DNA of 64,000 nt from an uncultured Litoreibacter sp. (lineage in GTDB: Bacteria; Pseudomonadota; Alphaproteobacteria; Rhodobacterales; Rhodobacteraceae): the NCBI GenBank assembly GCA_947493265.1, contig CANLQL010000004.1, forward strand, positions 186,001 to 250,000, given 5' to 3'. Under the pieces are notes generated by a model, which did not search any database, was not told the origin of the DNA, and saw only the letters and a list, made by a program, of their open reading frames with translations. Position 1 is the stretch's first letter; every line of letters begins with the position of its first letter. Made by a program: the position numbers and the translations under genes. Of this stretch, positions 41,770 through 52,849 are shown piece after piece.

Positions 41770-43427
41770 GCACCAAGCCTTTCATATTCCTCAATGAAGG
41801 GTTGCAACTCCTTTTCATATTTCTCCCAAGCCTTTGTGGAAGAAGCATAAATTGGCTGCCGGATTTGAACGGATGACAGGGTTTTTACCCGCGCACGATT
41901 TTGATGGAAGGACAAACACTGATCTTCCCATTCCAAACCTGCTGCGTCGATCAAAGCCCGCGAATGAGTTTCTGGATCAGCGATCAGGTCCTCATATGAA
42001 ATCGTCGTAAACGCGTCCGGGCAGGTTTCGCTCCAATAGGCCATTTGCGCTTCGAACAACCGCGTAAAGCGCGCGATGTTCTTCAAATTGGTTGAGTAGC
42101 GATGCAGTCCCGGTCGGAACAGGTTCTTATAGATCGACAAAGCGTTGTCGCGCGGGTCCCGCAAAACCACGATAATTTTCGCCTCGGGCAACATGCGTCG
42201 CACAAGCCCGATATTGGCGAAGGTTGAAATTGATTTGTCAGTCACATGGGCCGTGTCCGCGACACGATCCAGCGCTTTTAGGTAGGCTTTGCCATGTCCC
42301 TGCAGGACGTTCGACATCGCCGCGTCACTTCCAATAGCGCCTGCATGTTTGCGAAATTGCTTGATTTCTGGGCCCAGCTCCCCCAACTCCCCACCGGCGG
42401 TCACTGAGGAATGGGCGGCAATGATCTGTTCCACCAAAGTCGTGCCAGAACGCGGCATTCCGGTAACGAAGATCGGTTTTGTACCCGCTTGCCCGGTCGC
42501 CTTTGGAAACTTCTCCTCCAATCGCGCGGCCAAGGTTCGGATTTCGGCCATATCGGTTTGGTCCGCGTCGTAACCATATCCAAAATCCTTGTCGAAATCG
42601 CGATTTCCCACGGACAAGTATTTGAAAACCCGACTGGTTTGCTTCGTGTCTTCCATCGCTTTGGAAAGGGCAAACGCCAGATAACGGCGGTCTGGATGTT
42701 TTGCTGACTTACGCTCAAACAACTTTTCCATCTTGGCGATCAGGGGATCATCAGGTGTCATTTTCGCGATGCTGGCATAGGAATGATAAAGCTGCCGGTT
42801 TTCGGGCGATGCCGCAATCGCCTGTCTAGCTGCATCAAGCGCAAGGTCGAATTGCCCTGTATCGCGCAGCAAATCTGCCTTCTGGCTAAGCAGCAATGCG
42901 GACTTCGGAAATGCTTCAAGCCCATCGTCAAAACAGGCCAACGCCGCGTCTATGTCACCCTCTGAAGCCAGCGCATCAGCCAGTTCTGAAAAGAGCCGCT
43001 CCACCCGGACACCAGATGCCTTGGCCTTGCTCAAAAGCTCGGCGGATGGGTGGCCCTGACGCTTCTTCAGGCGGCCCGCGAAGTAGTCGATCAGCGGGTG
43101 TTTTTTCAAGGAAGCCGTTGCACGGGCAACCATTTTCTCAACGCCGTCAAGATCCGGGTGTTCCAGCACCAATTCCATGTAGCTTTGCCAAATCGCAGGT
43201 TCTGCAGGACGTATTTTCAACGCTTTTTCAAAAGCTTGTGCTGATTGCGCTTTTTTTCCGGTGAGTGCGTATACCTCCCCCAGATTGAAGTGAATTTCTG
43301 CCAAATCAGGCCGCGCAACTTGTAGTTTCAAAAATCTCCGCTCTGCCTCGACCAATTGGCCCTGCATTCGTGCGGTTCGCGCGGATTGAAACAGCGCTTT
43401 AACCTGATCATTGCTGAGTTTTGCCAT
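41766..43427 (-). CDS. TPR-repeat sulfotransferase family protein
   Basis: N-terminal TPRs; PIFVTGMPRSGTTLVEQIIAAHS PAPS-binding loop. Confidence 0.88.
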   Translation of the reverse strand: MAKLSNDQVKALFQSARTARMQGQLVEAERRFLKLQVARPDLAEIHFNLGEVYALTGKKAQSAQAFEKALKIRPAEPAIWQSYMELVLEHPDLDGVEKMVARATASLKKHPLIDYFAGRLKKRQGHPSAELLSKAKASGVRVERLFSELADALASEGDIDAALACFDDGLEAFPKSALLLSQKADLLRDTGQFDLALDAARQAIAASPENRQLYHSYASIAKMTPDDPLIAKMEKLFERKSAKHPDRRYLAFALSKAMEDTKQTSRVFKYLSVGNRDFDKDFGYGYDADQTDMAEIRTLAARLEEKFPKATGQAGTKPIFVTGMPRSGTTLVEQIIAAHSSVTAGGELGELGPEIKQFRKHAGAIGSDAAMSNVLQGHGKAYLKALDRVADTAHVTDKSISTFANIGLVRRMLPEAKIIVVLRDPRDNALSIYKNLFRPGLHRYSTNLKNIARFTRLFEAQMAYWSETCPDAFTTISYEDLIADPETHSRALIDAAGLEWEDQCLSFHQNRARVKTLSSVQIRQPIYASSTKAWEKYEKELQPFIEEYERLGA

Positions 43428-43444
43428 TTCGGATCAGACGCGGT

Positions 43445-45136
<1,692 letters not shown>

Positions 45137-45242
45137 AATAACCGCAGTCTTGGCTTGATCTCCCCTTATTTGGCGCGTTAGACGCCCTTAAAAGGCGCGC
45201 GAGCAACGTGTGCGATCGTTCTCAGAATTGAAAGAAGTCTTG

Positions 45243-46955
45243 ATGAACCCGCCAAATCTTACTCCGATCCCGGAGCTTTACGTCTCATATGAATCCGCTC
45301 AGAAGCTGAAACTTGAAGCGGCGGAACTGCCCTCCTGGGATCTGACACCCCGTCAGATTTGTGACCTCGAATTGCTGATGAATGGGGGCTTCAACCCGCT
45401 CAAAGGGTTCCTGTCCGAGGCGGACTACACCTCTGTTGTAGAAACGATGCGGCTGGAAGACGGCACGCTGTGGCCCATGCCAATCACGCTGGATATAGAT
45501 GACAAATTCGCCGCAGATATCGAGCCTGGGCAAGACGTCGCTTTGCGGGATCAGGAAGGTGTGATCCTTGCCATCATGTCTGTGACAGACAAATGGACAC
45601 CAAACAAATCTCACGAAGCCGAAAAGGTGTTCGGTGCCGATGACAGCGCGCATCCAGCAGTAAATTACCTGCACAATCAGGCAGGTAGCGTCTATCTGGG
45701 CGGCCCGGTCACTGGGATACAACAACCCGTTCACTATGATTTCAAAAGCCGTCGCGATACCCCAAACGAGCTGCGTGCCTATTTCCGAAAGCTGGGCTGG
45801 CGTCGTGTCGTCGCGTTCCAGACCCGCAACCCGCTGCACCGTGCGCATCAGGAACTGACCTTCCGGGCCGCCAAAGAACAACAGGCAAACCTGTTGATCC
45901 ATCCGGTGGTTGGACTGACCAAGCCCGGTGACATTGATCATTTCACGCGGGTCCGCTGCTACGAGGCTGTGCTGGACCAATACCCAAGCTCCACCACATC
46001 AATGAGCCTTCTGAACCTTGCCATGCGCATGGCAGGTCCGCGGGAGGCCGTCTGGCACGGATTGATCCGCAAAAACCACGGATGCACGCATTTCATCGTG
46101 GGTCGGGACCATGCAGGCCCCGGTAAGAACTCTGCCGGAGAGGATTTTTACGGGCCCTATGATGCGCAGGATCTGTTCCGCGAACATCAGGACGAAATGG
46201 GCATCGAAATGGTCGATTTCCGGCACATGGTCTATGTGCAGGACCGCGCGCAATACGAGCCTGCCGATGAGATCAAAGATAAAGACAGTGTCACGATCCT
46301 GAATATCTCGGGCACGGAATTGCGTCGTCGTTTGTCTGAAGGTTTGGAAATTCCGGAATGGTTTTCCTTCCCTCAGGTGGTCGAAGAACTGCGGAAGTCC
46401 CGCCCACCACGTGCCAATCAGGGCTTCACGGTCTTTTTCACCGGCTTTTCCGGGTCCGGTAAATCTACCGTCGCCAACGCGTTGATGGTGAAACTAATGG
46501 AAATGGGCGGGCGGCCGGTCACGCTTCTGGACGGCGACGTCGTGCGGAAAAACCTGTCCTCCGAGCTCGGGTTCTCAAAAGAACACCGCGATCTGAACAT
46601 TCGCCGCATCGGTTATGTCGCGTCCGAGATCACCAAGAACGGCGGTATCGCCATCTGTGCGCCGATCGCACCTTATGCCACGACCCGCCGTGCCGTCCGC
46701 GAAGAGATCGAGTCGTTCGGGGCCTTCATCGAAGTGCATGTTGCGACATCCATCGAGGAATGTGAGCGTCGCGACCGCAAAGGATTGTACAAGCTTGCGC
46801 GGGAGGGGAAAATTAAGGAATTTACCGGAATTTCAGACCCTTATGATGTTCCAGAAAACCCCGAACTGCGCCTTGAAACCGAAAACGTTGAGGTTGATCA
46901 CTGCGCGCATCAAGTATTGCTGAAGCTGGAGCAAATGGGGCTCGTCAAAGGCTAG
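45243..46955 (+). CDS. sat/cysC: Bifunctional sulfate adenylyltransferase / adenylylsulfate kinase
   Basis: FQTRNPLHRAHQEL and GRDHAGPGK (Sat); C-terminal GFSGSGKSTVANAL (APS kinase). Confidence 0.94.
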   Translation: MNPPNLTPIPELYVSYESAQKLKLEAAELPSWDLTPRQICDLELLMNGGFNPLKGFLSEADYTSVVETMRLEDGTLWPMPITLDIDDKFAADIEPGQDVALRDQEGVILAIMSVTDKWTPNKSHEAEKVFGADDSAHPAVNYLHNQAGSVYLGGPVTGIQQPVHYDFKSRRDTPNELRAYFRKLGWRRVVAFQTRNPLHRAHQELTFRAAKEQQANLLIHPVVGLTKPGDIDHFTRVRCYEAVLDQYPSSTTSMSLLNLAMRMAGPREAVWHGLIRKNHGCTHFIVGRDHAGPGKNSAGEDFYGPYDAQDLFREHQDEMGIEMVDFRHMVYVQDRAQYEPADEIKDKDSVTILNISGTELRRRLSEGLEIPEWFSFPQVVEELRKSRPPRANQGFTVFFTGFSGSGKSTVANALMVKLMEMGGRPVTLLDGDVVRKNLSSELGFSKEHRDLNIRRIGYVASEITKNGGIAICAPIAPYATTRRAVREEIESFGAFIEVHVATSIEECERRDRKGLYKLAREGKIKEFTGISDPYDVPENPELRLETENVEVDHCAHQVLLKLEQMGLVKG

Positions 46956-47052
46956 ACACCCCGCTTTTTTACCGCGCGAGGTTAGGGTCTGGGTAAGGCT
47001 GGCGCGCGGAGGTTTTAATTAAGATTAACAGCCGGGAGGTATCTCTCTCGGC

Positions 47053-48330
47053 ATGACAAAAGTTCGGTATTCCCTGGTCGCCCAATTTGTGCGGCTCCTG
47101 CCGTCACGGACTTCCATTGCGGTGGTCTGTGTGATCTCCATCATTTTGCTGATGATTGCGATGGCGATCCTTTTTCGCGAAACGGCCAATATTTCTGCAG
47201 ACCGTATTCTTGCAGAAAAGAAGCTTGCAGCGGCACATGAACTTACAACGGCCGCAAAGTCCGTAAAATTAGCCCGTTTGGAATGGTTGCTGGCCCCCAC
47301 ACCAAGCCGTGCGAAACAGTTCAAGAAGAAACGATCTGCCTTCATCGCGTTGTTGATGGCCCAAGATCGCGGGGTGTCTGGTGATGCACCTTCAGAAAAC
47401 CTAACCAAGGTCCTGCAGCTTGTCCGTCAAATCACTGCAATCACCCCGCAAATGTCTGACGACGAATTGCGACGCTCATTTCTGAATGGAGAATTGAGAC
47501 GGTTGAGTGACGCTATTTTTCACGTTCTGGCAAAAGAACAGATCCGTCTATCCGGCCAGATCGCACGCCGACGAGACCTGGAAAAACGCAATCAATCTGT
47601 GATCCTTCAAGTTTCTATCGTTCTGGGAACGTTGATTATCGCCCAGGCAGCGCAAGTAACCCAGCGGCTGCGCCATGAAAGGACCGCTGCCGTGCAGGAA
47701 AAATACCTCGAAAAGCTTGCGGAAGAACGCGACCGCGCGGATATTTTGGCCAGGGAACTCAGCCACCGGGTCAAAAACCTATTTTCCGTGATATCGTCTA
47801 TCGTTTCGATGACCGCACGGGGCGAGACAGACGCACAACTTGCCGCACAGAAAGCCTGTGCCCGGATCAATGCACTGGCCATTGCGCATAACCTTGCGAC
47901 CCAGAATGACATCAAGGAAAGCAGCAAGACGTACACCGTCTCTGACCTTGTAAACCGTGTGGTGGAGCCGTTCTGCTCCAACGATGGCACGCTGATTATC
48001 AAAGGCAGCAACGTTGTCTTGAAGCCTGCGATGGTCACACCGCTTGGTTTGATCGCAAACGAATTGGCGACAAATGCGTTGAAATACGGTGCGTGGTCAA
48101 CCACGTCAGGCACTGTCACAATTGACATTAATTGCATCCCTCAATCGCAAATGATTTCAGTGCTTTGGGCTGAATCAGGTGGCCCTTCTATAAGCGCAGG
48201 GCATGAAAATTCTGGCTTTGGAACAACGATGATCGACCTTTCCGTTCGCCAGATCGGTGGCACCCTGGAACGGGTTTGGCACGATGACGGATTGCAGGTG
48301 CGTATTTCATTTGAAGGGCAAGTCGGATGA
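47053..48330 (+). CDS. Membrane sensor histidine kinase, HWE/HisKA_2 type
   Basis: ILARELSHRVKNLFSVISSIV; HATPase C-terminus; N-terminal TM segments. Confidence 0.85.
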   Translation: MTKVRYSLVAQFVRLLPSRTSIAVVCVISIILLMIAMAILFRETANISADRILAEKKLAAAHELTTAAKSVKLARLEWLLAPTPSRAKQFKKKRSAFIALLMAQDRGVSGDAPSENLTKVLQLVRQITAITPQMSDDELRRSFLNGELRRLSDAIFHVLAKEQIRLSGQIARRRDLEKRNQSVILQVSIVLGTLIIAQAAQVTQRLRHERTAAVQEKYLEKLAEERDRADILARELSHRVKNLFSVISSIVSMTARGETDAQLAAQKACARINALAIAHNLATQNDIKESSKTYTVSDLVNRVVEPFCSNDGTLIIKGSNVVLKPAMVTPLGLIANELATNALKYGAWSTTSGTVTIDINCIPQSQMISVLWAESGGPSISAGHENSGFGTTMIDLSVRQIGGTLERVWHDDGLQVRISFEGQVG

Positions 48331-48782
48331 CCCAGGAACCACGCAGCATCGCTGGCAAGTACATTCTGATCGTCGAGGACGAAGCGCTCTTGGCGCTGGA
48401 TTTGTCACAATCTGTGCAACGGGCGGGTGCAACCGTTCAGGGCCCCTGCCACACCGTCGAGGATGCGTATATCTTGGCCTCCGCAAGTCAGGTTGAAGGC
48501 GCGATATTGGATGTCGATATCCGGGGCGTTCCGGTTTTCCCCGTTGCAGACCTGCTGGAGGCAAAAGGGGTTCCGATTGTGTTTCATACAGGACGCGCAC
48601 AGACCACAGATCTGAAAGGCCGCTATCAGGCCAGTCAGATTTGCGAAAAGCCCACCTCAACAGACACGCTGTTGGGAATTTTGGAGAAAGCCATAACCGG
48701 AGAGACGCCCGAGCAAACGCCGGACGTCCCGAAACTTAGTGAACCGTCACCGGAGAAAAATCGTTCTGACGGGCCAACGTGA
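48327..48782 (+). CDS. Single-domain response regulator
   Basis: ILIVEDEALLALDL, AILDVDIRG, CEKPTS; 4-bp overlap with kinase gene. Confidence 0.85.
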   Translation: MTQEPRSIAGKYILIVEDEALLALDLSQSVQRAGATVQGPCHTVEDAYILASASQVEGAILDVDIRGVPVFPVADLLEAKGVPIVFHTGRAQTTDLKGRYQASQICEKPTSTDTLLGILEKAITGETPEQTPDVPKLSEPSPEKNRSDGPT

Positions 48783-48969
48783 ATGCCAGTTGCCGATCTT
48801 TCACAAGCGCAAGACGTTCACCATCTGGCGCGTGCACTGCAAAGATCTGATCTACATTGGGAGTTTCTTGTTGCACATCATCGGGAAGCTCAGACACGTC
48901 CACGGGACGCACATAAACGATCCGGTCGGCAATTCCAGAATTAATGTCGAAATCAACTTTAGGTTTCAT
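48736..48969 (-). CDS. DUF1150-family small protein
   Basis: YVRPVDVSELPDDVQ...DQIFAVHAPDGERLALVKDRQLAFTLARQNDFSPVTVH; next to hsp20. Confidence 0.8.
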   Translation of the reverse strand: MKPKVDFDINSGIADRIVYVRPVDVSELPDDVQQETPNVDQIFAVHAPDGERLALVKDRQLAFTLARQNDFSPVTVH

Positions 48970-48981
48970 AAGGTCTGCCTC

Positions 48982-49404
48982 TCACTTGCTTGAGCTGATG
49001 TTGATTGTTTGGATAACGGCCTCTGGCACCGAGCGTTTCAGGTCGATATGAAGCAAACCGTTCTCAGTCGTTGCCCCGGCGACATCAACGCCCTCGGCCA
49101 ACACAAACGCCTTTTGGAACTGCCGTCCGGCAATACCGCGATGCAGGAAAATACGTCCGCTGTCTTCTTCCGGCTGCCGGCCCCGGATCACCAACTGGCG
49201 GTCTTCCAGCGTGATCGACAGGTCGTCTTCCGAAAACCCTGCAACGGCAAGGCTGATGCGGAACGCATGTTCTGAAGATTGTTCGATATTGAATGGCGGG
49301 TAGCTGTCGTTTCCGGACTTGGCCGTCCGTTCAACAAGGCGTTCCAGCTGGTCAAACCCCAGCAGAAACGGGTGCGCCCCGAAAGCAAGTTTTGTCATCG
49401 GCAT
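48982..49404 (-). CDS. Hsp20 small heat-shock protein
   Basis: YPPFNIEQSSEHAFRISLAVAGFSEDDLSITLEDRQLVIRG alpha-crystallin domain. Confidence 0.93.
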   Translation of the reverse strand: MPMTKLAFGAHPFLLGFDQLERLVERTAKSGNDSYPPFNIEQSSEHAFRISLAVAGFSEDDLSITLEDRQLVIRGRQPEEDSGRIFLHRGIAGRQFQKAFVLAEGVDVAGATTENGLLHIDLKRSVPEAVIQTINISSSK

Positions 49405-49601
49405 AGTCCTTTAAGCTCAGCGACTTTGCAATTTTCGGCCCCGTTAAGGCGACCGTGCTTAAGAATTGGGTATTTCCAAGTGATTGTGCAACCCTGAACG
49501 CCGCAATTTCCTTTGTTCAGGCAGCAAAATCGCGTATCAGAGAGGTCCTTCCTTTCGCTTGGCTACAAAGGCAGCGGTCCGCAATGAACTCCGCGAAAAA
49601 C

Positions 49602-49802
49602 ATGGATCACAACGACGTTTTACGCGTGCGACTGGAGGTCTTGCGTCAGGAGCATCGCGACCTTGACGAAGCGATTGCCGCTTTGCAGACAGCGCCCTCT
49701 GTCGATCAGCTGACCCTGCGACGGCTCAAGAAGCAGAAGTTGAAACTCAAAGATCAGATCGCGGTTATCGAAGACCAATTGACGCCGGATATCATTGCTT
49801 GA
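49602..49802 (+). CDS. DUF465 (YdcH-like) small protein
   Basis: RLEVLRQEHRDLDEAIAAL...LRRLKKQKLKLKDQIAVIED. Confidence 0.82.
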   Translation: MDHNDVLRVRLEVLRQEHRDLDEAIAALQTAPSVDQLTLRRLKKQKLKLKDQIAVIEDQLTPDIIA

Positions 49803-49888
49803 TCCGGCAATTCGTACAAATTCTTGCACAAACGCGGCACCTCGCTATAACAGCGCTTCCGCAGCGGCAGCGATAGGGGATCCCGCAC

Positions 49889-50389
49889 ATGGCTCAGACC
49901 AGCGCACCGATCAAGGTTGGCATCATCATGGGCAGTCAATCAGACTGGCCAACGATGCAACAAGCCGCCGAAATTCTTGACGAATTGGGGATCGATTATG
50001 AAAGCCGCATCGTGTCGGCCCATCGCACGCCAGACAGGTTGTGGGACTACGGAAAAACTGCCGTTTCCCGCGGTTTGCAGGTGATTATCGCAGGAGCTGG
50101 CGGAGCCGCACATTTGCCCGGCATGATGGCGTCGAAAACACGCGTCCCGGTGATCGGTGTGCCCGTGCAAACCAAAGCACTGTCAGGTGTCGACAGTCTT
50201 TATTCGATCGTTCAGATGCCAAAGGGATTCCCCGTAGCAACAATGGCAATCGGGGCAGCGGGTGCAGCCAATGCGGGCCTTTTGGCAGCGGGCATCCTCG
50301 CCCTGCAAGATACTGATCTTGCTGCGAAACTAGATAAATGGCGGGATGATTTATCAGCCTCCATCCCGGATGCCCCAGAAGATGAGTGA
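49889..50389 (+). CDS. purE: 5-(carboxyamino)imidazole ribonucleotide mutase
   Basis: [42 protein letters not shown]. Confidence 0.96.
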   Translation: MAQTSAPIKVGIIMGSQSDWPTMQQAAEILDELGIDYESRIVSAHRTPDRLWDYGKTAVSRGLQVIIAGAGGAAHLPGMMASKTRVPVIGVPVQTKALSGVDSLYSIVQMPKGFPVATMAIGAAGAANAGLLAAGILALQDTDLAAKLDKWRDDLSASIPDAPEDE

Positions 50390-51452
50390 TCCTCTCCCAA
50401 CCGGTGCGACCATTGGCATCCTCGGCGGTGGTCAATTGGGCAGAATGCTCAGCGTTGCGGCTTCACGGCTCGGGTTCAAAACCCATATCTATGAACCCGG
50501 CGCGGCCCCTCCTGCGGGCCAAGTCGCTGACAAAGTTACGACCGCATCCTACGACGACCGTGACGCGCTTCAGGCGTTTTCGCGGTCTGTCGATGTCATC
50601 ACATACGAATTTGAAAATGTTCCATCTGCCGCCCTCGATCTGCTTGAAGCCGGATGTGAGGTCCGCCCCAATCGGCGGGCCCTGAAGACTTCGCAGGACC
50701 GGCTGGACGAGAAAGAGTATCTTGAGACACTTGGACTTCGCGTCGCGCCATTTGCAAATGTGACATCAGAACAAGAACTTGACGCGGCCCTGACAGCCAT
50801 TGGCGCGCCATCGATCCTGAAGACACGGCGCATGGGCTATGACGGCAAAGGTCAGGTCAGGATCAAGGAGGGTGACACCGCCAAAAACATCTGGCCTCAG
50901 ATGAATGAAACACCATGTGTGCTGGAAGGGTTCGTAGATTTCAGCCACGAGGTGTCGGTCATCGGCGCGCGCAGTGCAGACGGCCAGGTTGCCTGTTTCG
51001 ATCCCGGCGAAAACGTGCATCGCGCGGGCATACTGCACACCACGACAGTGCCTGCCAATCTGACTGCCGCACAACGCACCGACGCGGTTCTTCTTACGGG
51101 GAAAATCCTCAACGCGCTTGATTACATTGGCGTCTTGGGCGTGGAGCTTTTCGTGACCCCTGAAGGCCTCATCGTCAATGAGATCGCGCCGCGCGTTCAC
51201 AATTCCGGCCACTGGACGCAAAATGGATGCGTGATTGATCAGTTTGAACAACATATCCGCGCTGTCGCCGGCTGGCCTTTGGGCGATGGCGCACGGCACG
51301 CCAATGTCGTGATGGAAAACCTTATCGGTGCAGATATGGACCGGGTGCCAAAGCTTGCCGGCGACCCAAATATCGCGCTGCATCTCTATGGCAAGGCAGA
51401 GGTCAAATCCGGCCGAAAAATGGGCCATTTCAACGTGATAACACCGAAATAG
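50382..51452 (+). CDS. purK: 5-(carboxyamino)imidazole ribonucleotide synthase
   Basis: [16 protein letters not shown]-grasp, [12 protein letters not shown]. Confidence 0.95.
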   Translation: MSDPLPTGATIGILGGGQLGRMLSVAASRLGFKTHIYEPGAAPPAGQVADKVTTASYDDRDALQAFSRSVDVITYEFENVPSAALDLLEAGCEVRPNRRALKTSQDRLDEKEYLETLGLRVAPFANVTSEQELDAALTAIGAPSILKTRRMGYDGKGQVRIKEGDTAKNIWPQMNETPCVLEGFVDFSHEVSVIGARSADGQVACFDPGENVHRAGILHTTTVPANLTAAQRTDAVLLTGKILNALDYIGVLGVELFVTPEGLIVNEIAPRVHNSGHWTQNGCVIDQFEQHIRAVAGWPLGDGARHANVVMENLIGADMDRVPKLAGDPNIALHLYGKAEVKSGRKMGHFNVITPK

Positions 51453-51497
51453 CCTGAAGCCAGCCCAGTCTTTCTTTTGGCAAAGCCAGAAATGTCT

Positions 51498-52238
51498 TTA
51501 GTTGCCGCCGGACACTTCTTCGACGACATCCTCGACCACATCGACAATCGTCAGGTCCGGATCAAACGCGCCCGTCTCCAAAAATTCAATGGTTTGAGCG
51601 ACCACAAGTGGTGCATTCATCATGAATGTATGGGTCACTGGCAGTTCCAAAAAGTCCGCCATGCCTTCGATCTTGGCACTCTCGACAGAAACCTTCCCAT
51701 CATCCAGCCCCGGAATGATCGAGGAATAGAACGGGTTCAGGCTTTGCGTGCCGGCAATCACGCCCAACTCAAAAGTCACAGGGCCCAACTGGTTGGGAAC
51801 CGAATCTGGCCCGGAATGCAATTGATCGCCTGCCGGTCCATTCACCCAGCCAAACACGTCCCACCCCCGAAACTTATCAACAAGGACAGACCCTTTGTTG
51901 GGCGGCGACAACATCACCACGCGGCCCAGATTTTCGATCTCATTGTCTGCAACAAAAGCGCGCACCATGATCCCCCCCATTGAGTGGGTCACAAAGTGAA
52001 CAGGCGTGCTGCCTTCGCATTTTTCAACCGCAGGTGGGATTGCGGCTTGCGCCAAATCCCGGATCGTATCTGTTGTCGAGGCGTAGCTCGGATTGACCGT
52101 TCTGTAGCCCGCAAGTTTCAGGCTTTCTTCCATAACGCTCAGCGAGAACGAACTGCGCGCAAGCCCATGCAACAGCACGACACAATCGGCCATGGCCGTT
52201 GTGGGCAACAAAAGGAATATGATCAGCAAAGCGCGCAT
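51498..52238 (-). CDS. Exported alpha/beta-hydrolase (lipase/esterase-like)
   Basis: Signal peptide; [28 protein letters not shown]. Confidence 0.8.
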   Translation of the reverse strand: MRALLIIFLLLPTTAMADCVVLLHGLARSSFSLSVMEESLKLAGYRTVNPSYASTTDTIRDLAQAAIPPAVEKCEGSTPVHFVTHSMGGIMVRAFVADNEIENLGRVVMLSPPNKGSVLVDKFRGWDVFGWVNGPAGDQLHSGPDSVPNQLGPVTFELGVIAGTQSLNPFYSSIIPGLDDGKVSVESAKIEGMADFLELPVTHTFMMNAPLVVAQTIEFLETGAFDPDLTIVDVVEDVVEEVSGGN

Positions 52239-52316
52239 GTCTAATATGTAGAACACTTGTGCGCGCATTTCATCCCATGCTTGCATCAACCTCACGTCAT
52301 CGCGTAGCGAAGGTGC

Positions 52317-52766
52317 ATGTCAAAGCCTGTTCGCATCGCCACCCGCGCCATTATATTGCATGAATACCGACTGTTGCTGGTCAATGCCTGGGGCGGCGGG
52401 GTCTCTGATCTATGGTGCGCACCGGGCGGTGGGGTGGAGCCGCACAGCGCGCTGCCTGAAAACCTGAAACGCGAGGTTTATGAAGAAACCGGTCTAACTG
52501 TATCCGTCGGGGAAATTTGTCTGGTCAACGAATTTCACGCGCCTGAGAAAGACTTTCATCAGATCGACGTCTATTTCCGATGCCAGATTACCGATGGTAA
52601 TATCGACAAGAACTGGCGGGACCCAGAAGGGATCGTCACCAAACGGCAGTTTTTCAGCCGCACCGAAATGGCCGTGATCAGATTCAAACCGGACAGCCTT
52701 AGTGATGTCGCATTCTCTCCCGAGACTGCGATTTCATATGATGCTTTGGAGCCTTTGATCCGGTGA
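52317..52766 (+). CDS. NUDIX hydrolase
   Basis: [31 protein letters not shown] (Nudix-like box). Confidence 0.85.
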   Translation: MSKPVRIATRAIILHEYRLLLVNAWGGGVSDLWCAPGGGVEPHSALPENLKREVYEETGLTVSVGEICLVNEFHAPEKDFHQIDVYFRCQITDGNIDKNWRDPEGIVTKRQFFSRTEMAVIRFKPDSLSDVAFSPETAISYDALEPLIR

Positions 52767-52849
52767 ATCTGACCAACACCTGTTGACATCCCCGCTAGAC
52801 CCGCCACATGTATCGCCGCCAGAGCCACCCTGTTTGAGGAAGAAATTTC

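Noticed and set aside
46972-47009. CCGCGCG/CGCGCGG inverted repeat after sat/cysC
   Set aside because: 24-nt loop and only a weak T-stretch downstream; could be a terminator but not convincing
47015-47028. TTAA-N6-TTAA upstream of the histidine kinase, like a CtrA site
   Set aside because: Spacing is 6 rather than the consensus 7, and the tract is simply AT-rich; insufficient support
49405-49601. Possible heat-shock (RpoH) promoter upstream of hsp20
   Set aside because: I could not find a convincing -35/-10 pair with proper spacing by eye; needs TSS data
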